DNA from: Aphelenchoides besseyi
Taxonomy: Eukaryota; Nematoda; Chromadorea; Rhabditida; Aphelenchoididae
NCBI GenBank assembly: GCA_024699855.1
Contig: JAMPIQ010000002.1
Span: forward strand, 2,728,001-2,792,000
DNA: 64,000 nucleotides
Direction of reading: 5' to 3'
The stretch's first letter is position 1; each line of letters starts with the position of its first letter. Positions 10,114 to 22,459 of this stretch are shown piece by piece. Made by a program: the position numbers and the translations under genes. The notes below the pieces were generated by a model. That model was not told the DNA's origin. It worked only from the letters and a program-made list of their open reading frames with translations, and did no database searches.

Positions 10114-11376
10114 AACAGTTTGTCATCGGCTGTTTAACGTAATTTCATAGAAAGTTTAATTGAGATTGTCACCATCGGGTTTAGTTTCTGTTTTTACTTC
10201 TAGTACCATTCATAACAAAGCTTTGAACATGAAAATAACTCTTGAAGTGTGTTGGCTGTGTCGAGATTACAGTACAAGATGACTGGGTATGAGCGTTGAA
10301 TTCATGTGAAATTAGAATTGTACATCTGATTCACACAATCTAAGAAGTAGCCAACGGTTTCTGCGCACGGTGAAATCCACGCGCCGTAGAACATCTTTCT
10401 TCGTGGTGGATAGTTAGTAGAGCAACTTATCGCTAGAGCGGTATTGTTTAATTTCTTCGGCACGGTGTCGTATTTGGGATTGGTCATATTGTAAATGACA
10501 TTCTTAAACGTCTGTTAGTCTATGAACTAGAGGGATACAACCTTAATCAACCCGTAACTTCCTTTAAAGTCGTTTCTCTCTGTTGTATTCAAACAACCGG
10601 AATAGGCATCCAAATAGGACGTCAAGATCGTTGCATTCCTCGAGATGACAATCAGCTGGGGAAGCACAGTCGAGCAACTGCGTGGAGTACTCGAATTCGG
10701 ACACAAAACACAACGCGAAATGTACGGATAGGCCCACGCCGCGCTGTATTGATTGCATGTGGCTTCAGTCTGACCAGCAATTAGCACTACAATCCTCGAG
10801 ACCTACCATATCAGCTTGACAAACTTGTGCAGTCGAGTTGTAGGTAAACAGATGGGGACATTGCTTGCCGTCGTAGACTTGACATTCGAATTAGAAGACC
10901 ACTTCAAACACAAACCCTTTTGATAAATCGCGTCAACGATGTTTCTGGTTGTCGGACAAGTATTACTGGTGTAGGCATCATTCTTCATGTAATACTTGTT
11001 GCCATTGTCTTGCACCACATAGCCAGTTATCTTGGAGTAAATTTGACACACTGAACTGCCGTCCCACGAATAGCCAATGCCACCGGCTTCTAAGGTCCGA
11101 TACGCACAATCGCCAACTGACGACCCAGTGGAAGTCGAAGATTGACCGTAAAGGATCATTCCGTTTGCCAAAACGAACCTCGTGGTGTCGACAAGTGGCT
11201 GTAATCAGCTAAAGAAAGTTATTTCCAGCGAACTTACGATAAAGAGAAAAGCTAAGAGCAAAAGCATACGGTAATCTATAAATTAGTAGAAGGACTGAGA
11301 ACCCCAAGAATCTCAAAATGCTCGTTTTAATTCGAAATTATGTGGTAGTTAATGTTTCTTGGCAACAGACAATAAG
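10114..11376 (-). repeat. Tandem duplication unit 1
   Basis: This ~1.26 kb unit contains one complete secreted-protein gene plus ~145 bases beyond its 3-prime end. The same order recurs in unit 2, which is interrupted: 11706-11851 matches 10114-10260, and 15678-16800 matches 10255-11376. Identity is about 95 percent or more over most of the gene. Confidence 0.9.
10302..11267 (-). CDS. Secreted cysteine-rich protein, copy 1
   Basis: Exons 11267-11238, 11198-10916, 10877-10807, 10769-10542 and 10502-10302 give 270 residues; four introns of 37-39 nt are all in phase. The first exon is a signal-peptide start (MLLLLAFLFI). The ectodomain holds about 15 cysteines and several N-glycosylation sites (NST, NAT, NTT), with no membrane span at the end. 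Segments such as GGIGYSWDGSSVCQIYSK and TEATCNQYSAAWAYP recall PAN/apple-like secreted proteins, but I cannot assign a family. The 38 nt intron 10878-10915 is easily missed, because reading through it gives a false stop. A second copy lies at 15726-16691. Confidence 0.7.
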
Positions 11377-11409
11377 ATACAAAGATTTTATTCGATTCTA
11401 ACAAACAAC

Positions 11410-11705
11410 AACAATTAGCAGCCGCGTTGATTTCAACCGAATAAAATGCCCCTTTCGTAGTCCACGAACACAAGGCAGAGCGGGTGTTTCAACTCCCGCA
11501 TTCGCTCAAGAACTTGGTTGATCGTCTGGAGGTGTTCCATCGTGAAGAATCCGCTTCGAAACCCGGCTTATTTGCGCGGTTGTTGTTCGTTCATTTGACG
11601 CGTCATCCGGTTGACCAAAACTTTTGTGAAAAGCTTTTAGCCGTCGGCAGAAGAGCGATCGGTCGGTAGTTGCGGAGGTCTTCTCGGAGGTCGTCAACGA
11701 GAGGG
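11410..11705 (-). mobile_element. Antisense fragment of an RTE-type reverse transcriptase
   Basis: On the minus strand this piece reads LRNYRPIALLP, then KLFTKVLVNRMTRQ, AGFRSGF, LCLV FVDYE and VEINA, in the same order as in the larger element at 12575-15449. A frameshift follows LLPT and a TAA lies before AGFRSGF, so it is dead. It sits exactly between duplication unit 1 and the start of unit 2, in the opposite orientation to the large element. Confidence 0.8.
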
Positions 11706-11851
11706 AACAGTTTTCATCGGCTGTTTATCGTAATTTCATAGAAAGTTTAATTGAGATTGCCACTATTGGGTTTAGTTTCTGTTTTTACTTCTAGTACCAT
11801 TCATAACAAAGCTTTAAACATGAAAATAACCCTTGAAGTGTGTTGGTCGTG
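11706..11851 (-). repeat. Tandem duplication unit 2, part left of the retrotransposon
   Basis: Matches 10114-10260 with a few substitutions. It ends at GGTCGTG (11845-11851), one mismatch from GGTTGTG at 15678-15684 where the unit resumes. These 7-mers are the probable target-site duplication. Confidence 0.8.
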
Positions 11852-14800
11852 TGATTGCTCTTTAGTTGCACTCCATTGTTATGTAAAGATTTGAGTTCTT
11901 TACTTAAAATTAAACCGAACGATCCAATTATGCGGTTTATTGTAGCTACTAGTTAACAACAATTAGAGCGGGAAGGAAATCCGACTCGTTGCGGGAAGCG
12001 GAAAAATGGGAGTGATCGGGACCCGACCACTCGAAAGCTTCCCTCCGAGTAGGCGGGGCCTCCTCTTAACAAAGTTCTTACGGATCTAGAGATCCGTACA
12101 GTTAATACGATTGACCAGCGCTTGGAGTATCTACATCACTGACTACCTAGTAAACAGCAACCTCTGTTTGATTGTACGGTTCGGAGAGTACTACCTGAAT
12201 CCGATTAGATGAAGCCAGTCGTAGGACCAGCGGATATTTAACATAGAAATATGAATTGAAGGCTAGAAGAAGGATAGCAACAAATTCCTCAAGAGTGTGG
12301 GAAATGAAAAAACAGCCAAGCTATTCACTTCAACATAACTGAGCCACACAGCCTTTTGTACATTCTAATGTTGTCAAGCTGCACAAATCGAAGACCTCCA
12401 CGTGGTGTGCGGCGGGAAACGCTCGGGTGTTTTTCGGAACATTCGAGTAGGCCAACTTCGACACGTCTGGGTACGACGTAAAGTACATCCGGTCTACTCC
12501 AGAGCTGGCAACCCGCAAGCGGACCTTAAACAAAACTCGCTACGACTCGACTAAAGAGGGTCCGCACTGGCGTTTTGGAGCACCAGCGTTCTACGGGTAC
12601 AAGGACGCAACGGACTTCAAACGGACCTGCAGAACAAAACCGCCATGAATTGAGTATCTCTCAACAGCTTCATGTCTTGACCTACAACCTACAGTACCGC
12701 ATCGAAAACGCAGCAAGGAAGAATCTTCTGATGGAACAACTCCGAGATCTTCCTGGATTCAAGTACGACGTTATTGGACTTTGCGAAACACATGCACGCA
12801 CGGAATCAAGAACAAAATGGACCGAAACCGGCGACGAACTCATCATTGGAGCAGCGGACGGACGAATTGGAGGCGTTGGATTCATTGTGAACAAGCGTAT
12901 TGTTGACCAAATTATGGAAGTTGACACACGATCTCATCGAGTTGCTACATTGAAGATCAAACTGGACCAAAAGAAGACAATGCTCATTGTTCAAGCGTAT
13001 GCACCACACTCTGGCTATGCACTGGACGATATTGAACAATTCTACGACGAACTTCGAGACGCACTAGACCAACCTGCTTCTCACAAGATGGTAATAGGCG
13101 ACTTCAACTGTCAACTTGGCCAGAGAACAACTACACAACGTTTCATGGGAACCTTTACCGGAGCCGAATGGAAAGAAGACGGATATGAAGATGTTTGCAG
13201 ACTTTGCAGAAGAACAACATCTTTACATTATCAATAGCTACTTCCAAAAGAACCCAGCAAAGCGATGGACGTGGGAATCATGCAACTCGGATGGTAATGG
13301 AAACAAGTACAGAAATGAAATCGATTACGGTCTAATCAACAACAGAAGGTTAGTAACTGACATCGAATTTATTTCTCGGCTCAATGGATCTGAACACCGA
13401 CCGGTTCGTTTTACCCTCGATTTGCCGATGCTTCGCAAGCGCAGAAAGTTTGTCCACAAAGCACGTACGTTTAACGCCGATGTTTTACGTAATACGATTG
13501 ACAATACGGATTGGGAATTGAAGGGCACATTGACTGATAAGTTTGCTTGTTTTCGGGAAAAACTTCAATCCTGCGTCAACACCGCTTCAATGACCAAACC
13601 ACAACATTCTTCTCGTCTGACGGAACAAACACATTTGTTGCTGAAGAAACAGAAGGAAATGGACCGCAACACCAATCCGATTGAATTCGTTGAACTTTCA
13701 AAGCTTATACGTCGAGAGGTTAAAGAGGAATTCGACAACTTTCGACTCCAGAAACTCCTCGATGCTGCGCAACACCATCGAAGCTTGAAAAAATGCAAAC
13801 GTCAACTCCGGCAACAACTGGGAACGATGCGAGCACTAAAAGCAGAAGATGGGACAACGTTGACAAAACGGTCGGACATTGAGAAACGATTAAAGAGTTC
13901 TACACGGATCTTTTTACATCTAAAATGGACGTTCCGCTGGAAATCGACAATCGTGAACAAGAATCACTCTCTAACATTCTTGTCTCTGAAGTTCGTGCAG
14001 CCGTGGAAAGTTTGAAAAACGACAAAGCACCTGGGCCTGATGGAATTACGAACGAGATGCCCAAAAATGGTGGTTTTCATTTATAGATCGCTTTGACATC
14101 AATGTTCAACGACTGCCTACAACCCGAAGATGTTCCAGCACAATGGAAAACTTCAAGAACAGTCATTCTCCCAAAGAAAGGCGACCTTGAAGATCTTCGA
14201 AACTATCGATCCATCGCGCTCTTGCCAAGTGTCTACAAACTTTTCACCAAAGTACTGGTCAATCGAATGACGTCGCAACTAGACTTCGAGCAACCGCGAG
14301 AACAAGCTGGTTTTCGTTCTGGGTTCTCAACTGGATCACCTTCAAACAGTAAGCCAAGTGATGGAACGTAGTCGTGAAGTAAAAATGCCACTTTGTTTAG
14401 TTTTTGTAGACTACGAAAAGGCATTTGATTCCGTGGAAATCAACGCGGTTATCAACTCACTGATCCACCAGAACATTCCCAGCAAATACACGCGAACGCT
14501 CAAGAACATCAACACCAATTGCTCCACCACATTCCAACTCTTCTATCAACCAATTGAAGTATCTGTTTGCTGAGGTGTAAGACACGGTGACACAATATCA
14601 CCGAAGCTCTTCACTGCCACACTGGAAGACGTTTTTCGTCAGTTGGATTGAAGCAATTATGGAATTCGGATTGACGGCGAACGACTCCACCATCTTCAAT
14701 TTGCTGATGACATTGTCCTTTTTGGACACGAATTTCAAACAGCTGAACTTATGGTCAACGAACTGGACAACGTGGGATCGCAAATTGGACTTCGTACCAG

Positions 14801-15677
14801 CCGTAAAAAGACGCAAGTCATGGCAAATCCAAGTTATGAAGTAGGAAGGATCTTGATCAAGGATGAAACTATTAAATTGGTAAGTAAATACGTTTATTTA
14901 GGTCAAGAAATCTCTAAAAACCACACCATTGATGGAGAAATTCGAAGACGACGATCGGCCGGATGGTTCGGATTCAAAAACATCCAAGAAGTCCTGAAGA
15001 AGACAAAAGACGTCAAAATTCGAGCCCAACTCTTTAACTCAGTTGTACTACCAGCGCTCAATTATGGATCTGAAGTTTGGACGATGCGGAAAACCGAACG
15101 TACCAAACTAACAACGACGCGAAGAGCAATGGAAAGAAGAATTTTTGGGATTCGGCTACGCGACGAAGTCAGAAGTGCTGAAATCAGAGCACAAACAAAG
15201 TTTGAAGACGCCGTTCACCATGCATTAAAACGTAGGTTTAGATGGGCCGGACATGTCGCAAGAAGAAACGACAATCGATGGTCAACAAGAAAAACTTTTT
15301 TGTGGCCTTATGGTTGGACCAGACCAATTGGAAGACCACCTCACCGTTGGTGCCGAGACTTGAATCTGTTGGGAAACGGATGGCAACAAATCGCTCAAAA
15401 TCGAAGCGATTGGAAAAAAGCAGTCGAAGTATTCGCATCAACAAATTAACTATCTTTTATGGCCTTTTATTTTATCTTGTTGTTGATTTGTTGATTGAAT
15501 CGAAATTTGGAATCTGGAAGAAAAGTTGCTGGGAGAGTTGTTTTTTTCGGGAGCTCATTGTGGCGGGAAGTATTTTATTGGGGTGTGGTTTAGTTATAGA
15601 GGTGAATAAATCTTTGTATGTTGTCAAATTGTTGGGCAGAATAAATCTTTACATGTTCTAAGGGATTTCAATTCGAT
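11852..15677 (+). mobile_element. RTE-type non-LTR retrotransposon, decayed
   Basis: A ~3.8 kb insertion in the second duplication unit. About 720 bases of leader are followed by an apurinic-type endonuclease from 12575 (LTYNLQY, YDVIGLCETH, VIGDFN; the frame changes near 13130-13190, then SEHRPVRF with the catalytic His). A reverse transcriptase follows (APGPDGITNEM, PKKGDLEDLRNYRSIALLP, FVDYEKAFDSVE, QFADDIVLFGH). The C-terminal part is typical of RTE elements (RRRRSAGWFGF, GRPPHRW) and ends with TAA at 15447-15449. The reading frame breaks at least five times (about 13.15, 13.9, 14.08, 14.35 and 14.57-14.7 kb), so it cannot move by itself. No poly(A) tail is obvious at 15450-15677. Confidence 0.88.
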
Positions 15678-16800
15678 GGTTGTGTCGAGATTACAGTACA
15701 AGATGACTGGGGATGCGCGTTGAATTCATGTGAAATTAGCGTTAAACATCTGATTCGCACAATCTATGAAGTAGCCAACAGTTTCTGCGCACGGTGAAAT
15801 CCACGCGGCGTAGAGCATCTTTCTTCGTGGTGGGTAGTTAGTAGAAAAACTTATCGCTTCAGCGGTGTTGTTTAACTTCTCCGGCACGGTGTCGAATTCG
15901 GGATTGGTCATGTTGTAAATGACATTCTTAAACGTCTGTTAGTCTATGAACTAGAGGGATACAACCTTAACGCGTCCGTAACTTCCTCTAAAGTCGCCTT
16001 TCTCTGTTGCATTTAAACAATAGAAATAGGCGTCCAAATAGGACGTCATGATCGTTGCATTCCTCGAGATGACAATCAGCTGTGGAAGTACAGTAGCGCA
16101 ACTGCGTGGAGTACTCGAATTCGGACACAAAACACAACGCGAAATGTACGGATAGGCCCACGCAGCGCTGTACTGATTGCATGTGGCTTCAGTCTGACCA
16201 GCAATCAGCACTACAATCCTCGAGACTTACCATATCGGCTTGACAAACTTGTGCAGTCGAGTTGTAGGTAAACAGATGGGGACATTGCTTGCCGTCGTAG
16301 ACTTGACATTCGAATTAGAAGACCACTTCAAACACAAACCCTTTTGATAAATCGCGTCAACGATGTTTCTGGTTGTCGGACAAGTATTACTGGTGTAGGC
16401 ATCGTTCTTCATGTAATACTTGTTGCCATTGTCTTGCACCACATAGCCAGTTATCTTGGAGTAAATTTGACACACTGAACTGCCGTCCCACGAATAGCCA
16501 ATGCCACCGGCTTCTAAGGTCCGATACGCACAATCGCCAACTGACGACCCAGTGGAAGTCGAAGATTGACCGTAAAGGATCATTCCGTTTGCCAAAACGA
16601 ACCTCGTGGTGTCGACAAGTGGCTGTAATCAGCTAAAGAAAGTTATTTCCAGCGAACTTACGATAAAGAGAAAAGCTAAAAGCAAAAGCATACGGTAATC
16701 TACAAATGAGTAGAAGGACTGAGAACCCCAAGAATCTCAAACTGCTCGTTTTAATTCGAAATTATGTGGTAGTTAATGTTTCTTGGCAACAGACAATAAA
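15678..16800 (-). repeat. Tandem duplication unit 2, part right of the retrotransposon
   Basis: Matches 10255-11376. The last shared bases are GGCAACAGACAATAA at about 16786-16800; beyond that the two units differ. Confidence 0.88.
15726..16691 (-). CDS. Secreted cysteine-rich protein, copy 2
   Basis: Same five-exon structure as copy 1, shifted by 5424 bases; predicted length is again 270 residues. The first three exons are almost identical to copy 1, while the last two exons differ at roughly a dozen residues (for example FYCLNATEKGDFRG against SGCLNTTERNDFKG), all without stops or frame changes. The retrotransposon stops about 50 bases short of the stop codon, so the 3-prime UTR and any poly(A) signal of this copy have been replaced. 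It may still be expressed with a new 3-prime end. Confidence 0.7.
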
Positions 16801-17257
16801 CCAGTAGATTGGAAATATAAAACAAAAATTATGTCATTTGCTTTTTTATACTCGCAAATACGAAAATAGGAACTCCAAGCCATTGCTATATCTTGACGTA
16901 GTGGATCGTTGAAGAGGTGTGTGTTATAACACTTTCCTTTGAAGCTTTAGGTTACTATCCAATAAAGTAGAAAATGCATCTTCACATTCACTGGGCACTA
17001 ACACGTTTAAATGACTTGTTGTTCTTGAGACATTGGAAATTATCGTTAAGATGTTCGATAGAGTGTTTTTGTAAACGTCAGTAGAAAACGAGAACTTTCG
17101 TTTGATCTTTTGATGAATTCGCTTCTTCTAGTGAATGAACGCGAAGAAGTTAAAACGCAACATTTCGTGTCGTCGAGTTGCCGTTTTGATTGATGAGTGA
17201 TTGGTGATCAAAATGATCGTCATAAAAAAGCTATAAAACGAGTAACTAGTTTATTCG
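16801..17257. other. Intergenic region
   Basis: Separates the duplicated gene from the Thr-rich gene; no supported exon, RNA or repeat. Confidence 0.4.
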
Positions 17258-18401
17258 TTATGCTGGACCGTTCTCCAACGCACCGATACAACTGTTCGTT
17301 CGAATGTTATCACACCCTCGACAACTTGTTCGATCTGCAGCAAAATAAGCGCCGCTATTCAAAGGTAATAAATTTCCATTCATGTCGACTTGTCTTTCGA
17401 ATGTGTACGTTTGTCCATTCTCGCACTGCAGTTGTGTGACCATCGGCGTAGTTCCCAACACCGCCTTCATTATGCATCCTAGAGAAATAAAACTACGTCA
17501 CTAGTTAACTCAAATAGAAACCTGTGTTATCGCAATAAGGAATAAAGTTGACTTGCGCAGGAGCAGCGGCATCTGAAAGCTTTGCTCTTCTGATATTAAA
17601 ATTTGTTTACCAGTTGGCGGGGTGCAGCAAGCGTTTTGTGTGTTGCAAATACAAAGCTGCGTAGAGGCACATCGAACTATAAGTGCAACTTCTCCATTAG
17701 ATATTGCATCATCAGCATCGCTGCTTGTAGCACTCGTATAAAAGTTTCGACTGCTTTGAATACAACTTGCACAATGGTCTAAAGCTCGAATTATCAGATA
17801 ACTAGTGTAAAACTTCACTGGTTGCTTCTTGGGTGGCAGCGCCAGATTCACCGGAAACCTGATCAATGGTTAAGCCAACACTGTTGCTATTTGGAGCTGA
17901 GCAAACTGGAGGCGTCGTCGTAGTGATGGAAGTAGTCGAAGTTGTTGGAGCAGTTGTTGTGGTTGGTTGAACTGAAAAGAAACAAATGACTCAAAGTGAC
18001 CAACACTTTCAAGACAAAACGATAAATAAGTTCACTTACTGGTTGTTGTCCTTACAGACGTCATCATAACTACGGCTAAAATGCAAGTAAAATAAAAGCA
18101 TTTGAAGGACGTTTTGTTGTAAATTTCATAGACAATGAGGTGCATTAAACTCACAAGTAGTAGTTCTGATCCTCGAAGAAGTTATTTGTGCGGGAAAGAC
18201 TACAGCAAACGATTAAGGCAAAATAATATCTATGCTTTAACTCAAGGAAAACATATATTCAAGGCAATTTAACTTTCAATGCACATCATACTCACTTGCT
18301 GTGGTTGTTTCTAATTGTCGAGTAGGGGCACAAGCCTGAGTATCTGTTAACAAAGTATATAGTAATAGTGTGCATGTTGTGCAAAAATTACGCGACAACA
18401 T
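17258..18401 (-). CDS. Secreted Thr-rich, Cys-rich protein, unknown
   Basis: Exons 18401-18296, 18199-18155, 18075-18040, 17971-17852, 17817-17611, 17572-17522 and 17478-17258 give 261 residues with consistent phases; one intron (17818-17851) is only 34 nt. A signal peptide (NFCTTCTLLLYTLLTDTQA) is followed by a mucin-like linker of Thr and Pro (QPTTTTAPTTSTTS). A globular C-terminal half has about 12 cysteines, including CASC, CICN, ACCTPP and SCRGC. The linker suggests heavy O-glycosylation. I do not recognise the C-terminal domain, though this arrangement is common among nematode secreted proteins. The next gene upstream is 2.7 kb away. Confidence 0.65.
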
Positions 18402-21118
18402 TTCTCTGTGAAGTCAAACAGATGAGATTCCTATGTTTTCAAGTTATATACACATATTCGAATGTAAGAATCGCTTGGAGATCCAAAATATCATTTTCGA
18501 TATTGCAACAATTCGAATGGGCAGAACTTTCGTGCCGAATGCCGTAGGGTGCGTTCATTAGTCAATTTGATTGAAAGAAGAGTAACAAGTATATCGGCTC
18601 GTTAACACTTGCTGATCGGAACGCGTGGTTTATCGTGTTAATCCGCGTAAACTAATCAACCACTTTGTCGCTTCCGACAAATGATGGTGGTACGTTTCTC
18701 AATGGATGTAAAATTAAACTAAAGTGCAAGTCTCATTAAAAGAATCGAATCGAGAGAACCGTCTGTCTGTCTGTGTGCGACCGAATTGTACATACTTGTT
18801 TTGAAATGAACACTCTTCTTCTTATCTTATGCTAATTTGGTGTTCGGTTGGTCGAAACGAAATGTTCACGAAATCAAAAAGTGGAAGTCGCTGTTTCGAT
18901 TCTTTGTGAAATGATGATTAGGGTTGGGATTTGATGCGAGATGATGAAAAGAAATTGGTTTGTTGATGACAACAAAAGCTAGTGGTTTTGTCGACTTGCT
19001 TTGAGTGACTTGAAAATGATTGAAATCGTTGGAAAATAGGAACAAGAAAACCAGGGAGATGTACGTGGTTTTGTAATGGTCGTTGTTTTAGTCGATGAAA
19101 AGATTCTTATAGTCGACGAGATAGCAAAAGATGTTAAGAGATGTTGAGCGACGAGTTTAGTTGTTGACAAGCTGAGTTTAGACGAAAAAGAACCGACAAG
19201 AATTGTTAGTCGAGGATGAAAACGATGAAACGAGGGAGTTTTGGAGCGTCTTGAGAAGCAGCTGTTGGTCGCTGAATAAGTTGCTGGGCAGGTTGTTCGA
19301 AAACGTTGACAAGAGTTGTAAAAAATGGATTGATTTGAATTCAATGAGCAGTTTTGGGTGAGTTGGTGGAGAAAAAGCGGTTGTGATTGACGTTAAAAAT
19401 GTGATGGGATGGTTAAAAGTTGTTGCAAGCTAAGACTGGGCTTTGACTTGCAAATGGCGATCAGTTTTGCAAGATTGTCAGGATACGGTTAACATAGTCG
19501 TTGATTAGGGGGTGTTGGAAGTTGACAACGACACAGACTAAAGCCTTTTGTTCATAATTCTTTTTACGCGATGTAAGCGGTTTCAATTGTTTAGAAAAAG
19601 CAAATGTTGAATTAAATTTGGAAGATTTGAGCTAAAGTGCTGGAAGTTTGTTAAGGTGGAAATCGATGCTTCTTTGATTGATGGAAGCATTACAATAGTC
19701 AATGGAAATGATTTCGAAGTCAATGGTTTTGAATTCCTGTAACCGTCAGTTTAGATGCAAGAAGCAACAAAGATGATGAAAGAACAAGATTGGTTAGTTG
19801 ATACGTTGAGTTTAGATGAACGTGTCTATTCGAATGTTCCGTAGAGAATGGAACAAAAAGAGATTGGTGTTGGTTGGGTTAATGAGTTTCGATTGCCGTT
19901 CATTGGCAAATCGGTTGGAAATTAGTGATTAGTTCAAGAACTTTGTTTTTGGTTGGTTAAAACGAAATTTTGTCGGAGTTAAAAGAGTCGAAAATCGCTG
20001 TTTTAATGCTGTCAATAACCATTAGATTTGTGCTACCGGTTTTGACATTCGATCCTGTAGAAAGAGAATTAGAGTTCGGATTTGAATGCGAGCCGATGAA
20101 AAGGTTTTGAGTTTGGTCGATAGCAAATTAGCTTGTTGTTGAAAGACGTTGTTATTGGTTTAGAATGAGAATTGGAAGAGTGAAGAGATGTAATGCTAAG
20201 TTGAGAGCAAGTGAAATTGTTGATGGATAGGTTTGATAGTTGTTTGGAGTGTCTATTGTGTTTGACATCAAAACAGTAGATGATTGATTTGTGAGATAAA
20301 AGAGTATGTTTTGGAAGTTGAGCGTGTATTATTTGAGTAGACGACATCGATCGTTTTTGTTGAATTGGAAGAAAGGCCCTCTGGAGAGGGTCGATCGCTG
20401 ATTTATGTGTCTCGCTTCTATGAGAGTAAATGTTTGCAAGTTGGAGGCAAATTGCATAACGCAATCTCTGCATTTTCGTCTTTTTAGTTTCAATTGCAAG
20501 TTTCCGATCTTCTGACAATTGAAATGACACGAAGAAGTCGAATGACTGAAAAGATTGTTGGAAGCCATCAACCAGCGGTATTCTTGTTACCCGGTTGCCA
20601 AGTGGTTTCCGTACGAGAAGAATCCGTAGATGAGAAGATACAGATGACTGAGATGAAAGAAACACGGGAATCCACTTCTATATCTTCGGTTTAATACAAT
20701 GCTTTTCGGGCGCTATGTTTGTGCTCATTTTTTCGGTGAAACTCGTGGTTTTGATTAAGAACGGAAAGCGGCACATAAAATCAGCGAATTTCCTTTTCGG
20801 TTGCCGCTCTCGTTTGACGCTGACATTCCGCAATACGCACGACTGACGATGATAAACGACGTGATTCGAATTCCGGAGATATGCCGAGATTCCCGTTGCA
20901 CTGCCGGATACCCGATTGCGGGCGTTGATTTGTGTGGAGCTCCGTTCTTTTACACACTTCAACGCGTTAGTTTCGTGATAATTACGGCGTGTAATTGAGG
21001 CGTGTGGCGTGAATGTTTGCTTTTGGTTATTTGCAATTTCCGGCTCGACTGAAAGTTCATCTTGTATACTCAACTGTTTTGTTTGTTTAATATTGCTATG
21101 ATTTCAGTTTAGAGAGTC
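18402..21118. other. Gene-free region with a C-depleted block and a diverged ~1.1 kb direct repeat
   Basis: No coding exon is supported. From about 18880 to 20350 the plus strand is strikingly poor in C and rich in G, T and A. Sequence at 18840-18950 recurs in diverged form at 19940-20100 (for example GGTTGGTCGAAACGAAAT against GGTTGGTTAAAACGAAAT, then GATTTGATGCGAGATGATGA against GATTTGAATGCGAGCCGATG). The long minus-strand frames here are a by-product of the composition. Confidence 0.5.
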
Positions 21119-22459
21119 ATGAAGAAGACGGAGGCGAAGACCAATGCTACGGCAAAACCTGCTGATTCTTCCACTAAAACACCAACAAAAACGGTAACCA
21201 TTCAATCGCCAACTGATGAATCAGAACAAACGCCGAAGACCGAAGTACCAACCCCACAAACACCGAAGACCTCATCATGGCGTAAACGGGAGCAGGAGAA
21301 GCAAAAGCAGGAACGTCAACCTGAACTCTATGGTTAATTGTAGTTTTTTTGTTTTACTGTTCGTTTAGGATACTCGGCCTTTAAGGCTCCACCTTTTCCA
21401 ACCTACGATCCAAGAGCTCATTCCGCAGGTAAACAAAAGCGAACAAAATGACCGAAATTACTTTTCAGGTGCATTCATGATTCCACGACCCGAATCCGCT
21501 CAACCGCCAACCTCTTTTGGAATCGATGGATTGCCGCATCGACCAGGAACGGAAATGGGAATGTGTAAGACCGTTTTAGGACTGATTACTATACTTGTTA
21601 ACAGATCGAACAAGTTATTATGGCAATGTTCCGTTTGTTGCACATCCGGATCATTTGGATGTCGAAAGCATCTACGGAACTCAACGCGCGCCATCACAAT
21701 TGGGAAATTTTTACGGTGAACGACCATCTTCACGTTTGAGTCATTGCGGTTTCAATGGAACCATGGTGGACTCATCTAAAGTACGTAATGAGCGGTTATA
21801 ATGACTGAAAAATTTGCTTACAGTTTCGGCCAAACTCAGCCATGAGCGGTTGTGGAGCAATGTCAGAACGCGGTTTCGCTATTTCGACCGTCAAAATGTC
21901 CGCTCCACCAACCTACGGTCAACAAGTGACTGAAGAGCGAATTGGAAAGGAAATCGTCAACTGGACCGGTCTTAGTCTTTGCTCATATTTGCAGCTCATT
22001 TGCGGAGTGTGTATAGCGATGATTGGAGTCGCTAGAATGTTTATGCACGCCGAAAAGGCGATGGGACAGGAATTGTTCTACGGTATTAGCGCGATAATTG
22101 CCGGTCTTATCGGAAATTTGGCTGCTCGCAATTCTAACTACAGTCTTGCGGTTGCTTCCTACGTTCATAGTTTGGTGAATGCTCTGTTATCGGTTGTCCC
22201 ATTTGTCTCTGCAATTCTGCCAATGATTCCACTTCTTGGCATCAAAAGTGGAGCTGCTTTTTTGCAGTTGAGCGACTCAACGGAGCCCTTGGAAGCCGAC
22301 TTCGTGTTGGCAATCTTCTCACTAGTGCAGTTCGTTGTTGGACTTTTCATTTCGATTCATGGTTGTCGTACCGCCGGCACTGCAATTGCTCATGTCGAAC
22401 AGTTACGTTTTCGCACTACAGCATGCTTAGCGGTTGAAGGTGAAAAGCAGGGGTTTTAA
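21119..22459 (+). CDS. Four-transmembrane protein with long polar N-terminus
   Basis: Exons 21119-21332, 21369-21428, 21469-21564, 21605-21780 and 21824-22459 encode 393 residues. Residues 1-70 are Lys/Thr/Pro/Gln-rich and disordered, followed by ~130 residues rich in Pro, Ser and aromatic residues. The last exon holds four hydrophobic helices (SYLQLICGVCIAMIGVARMF, FYGISAIIAGLIGNLAA, a long AVASYVHSLVNALLSVV stretch, and FVLAIFSLVQFVVGLFIS) and a short cytoplasmic tail. The topology resembles MS4A/CD20-like or claudin-like tetraspans, but no family signature is seen. Acceptor GATTTCAG lies 12 bases before the ATG. Confidence 0.75.

Noticed and set aside
11484..11697. Small frames on both strands at 11.5 kb
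   Set aside because: They are pieces of the frameshifted antisense reverse-transcriptase fragment, not genes.
20069..20665. Minus-strand open frame of 198 codons
   Set aside because: It lies in the C-depleted block, where lack of stops on this strand follows from composition; no domain, splice or signal supports it.
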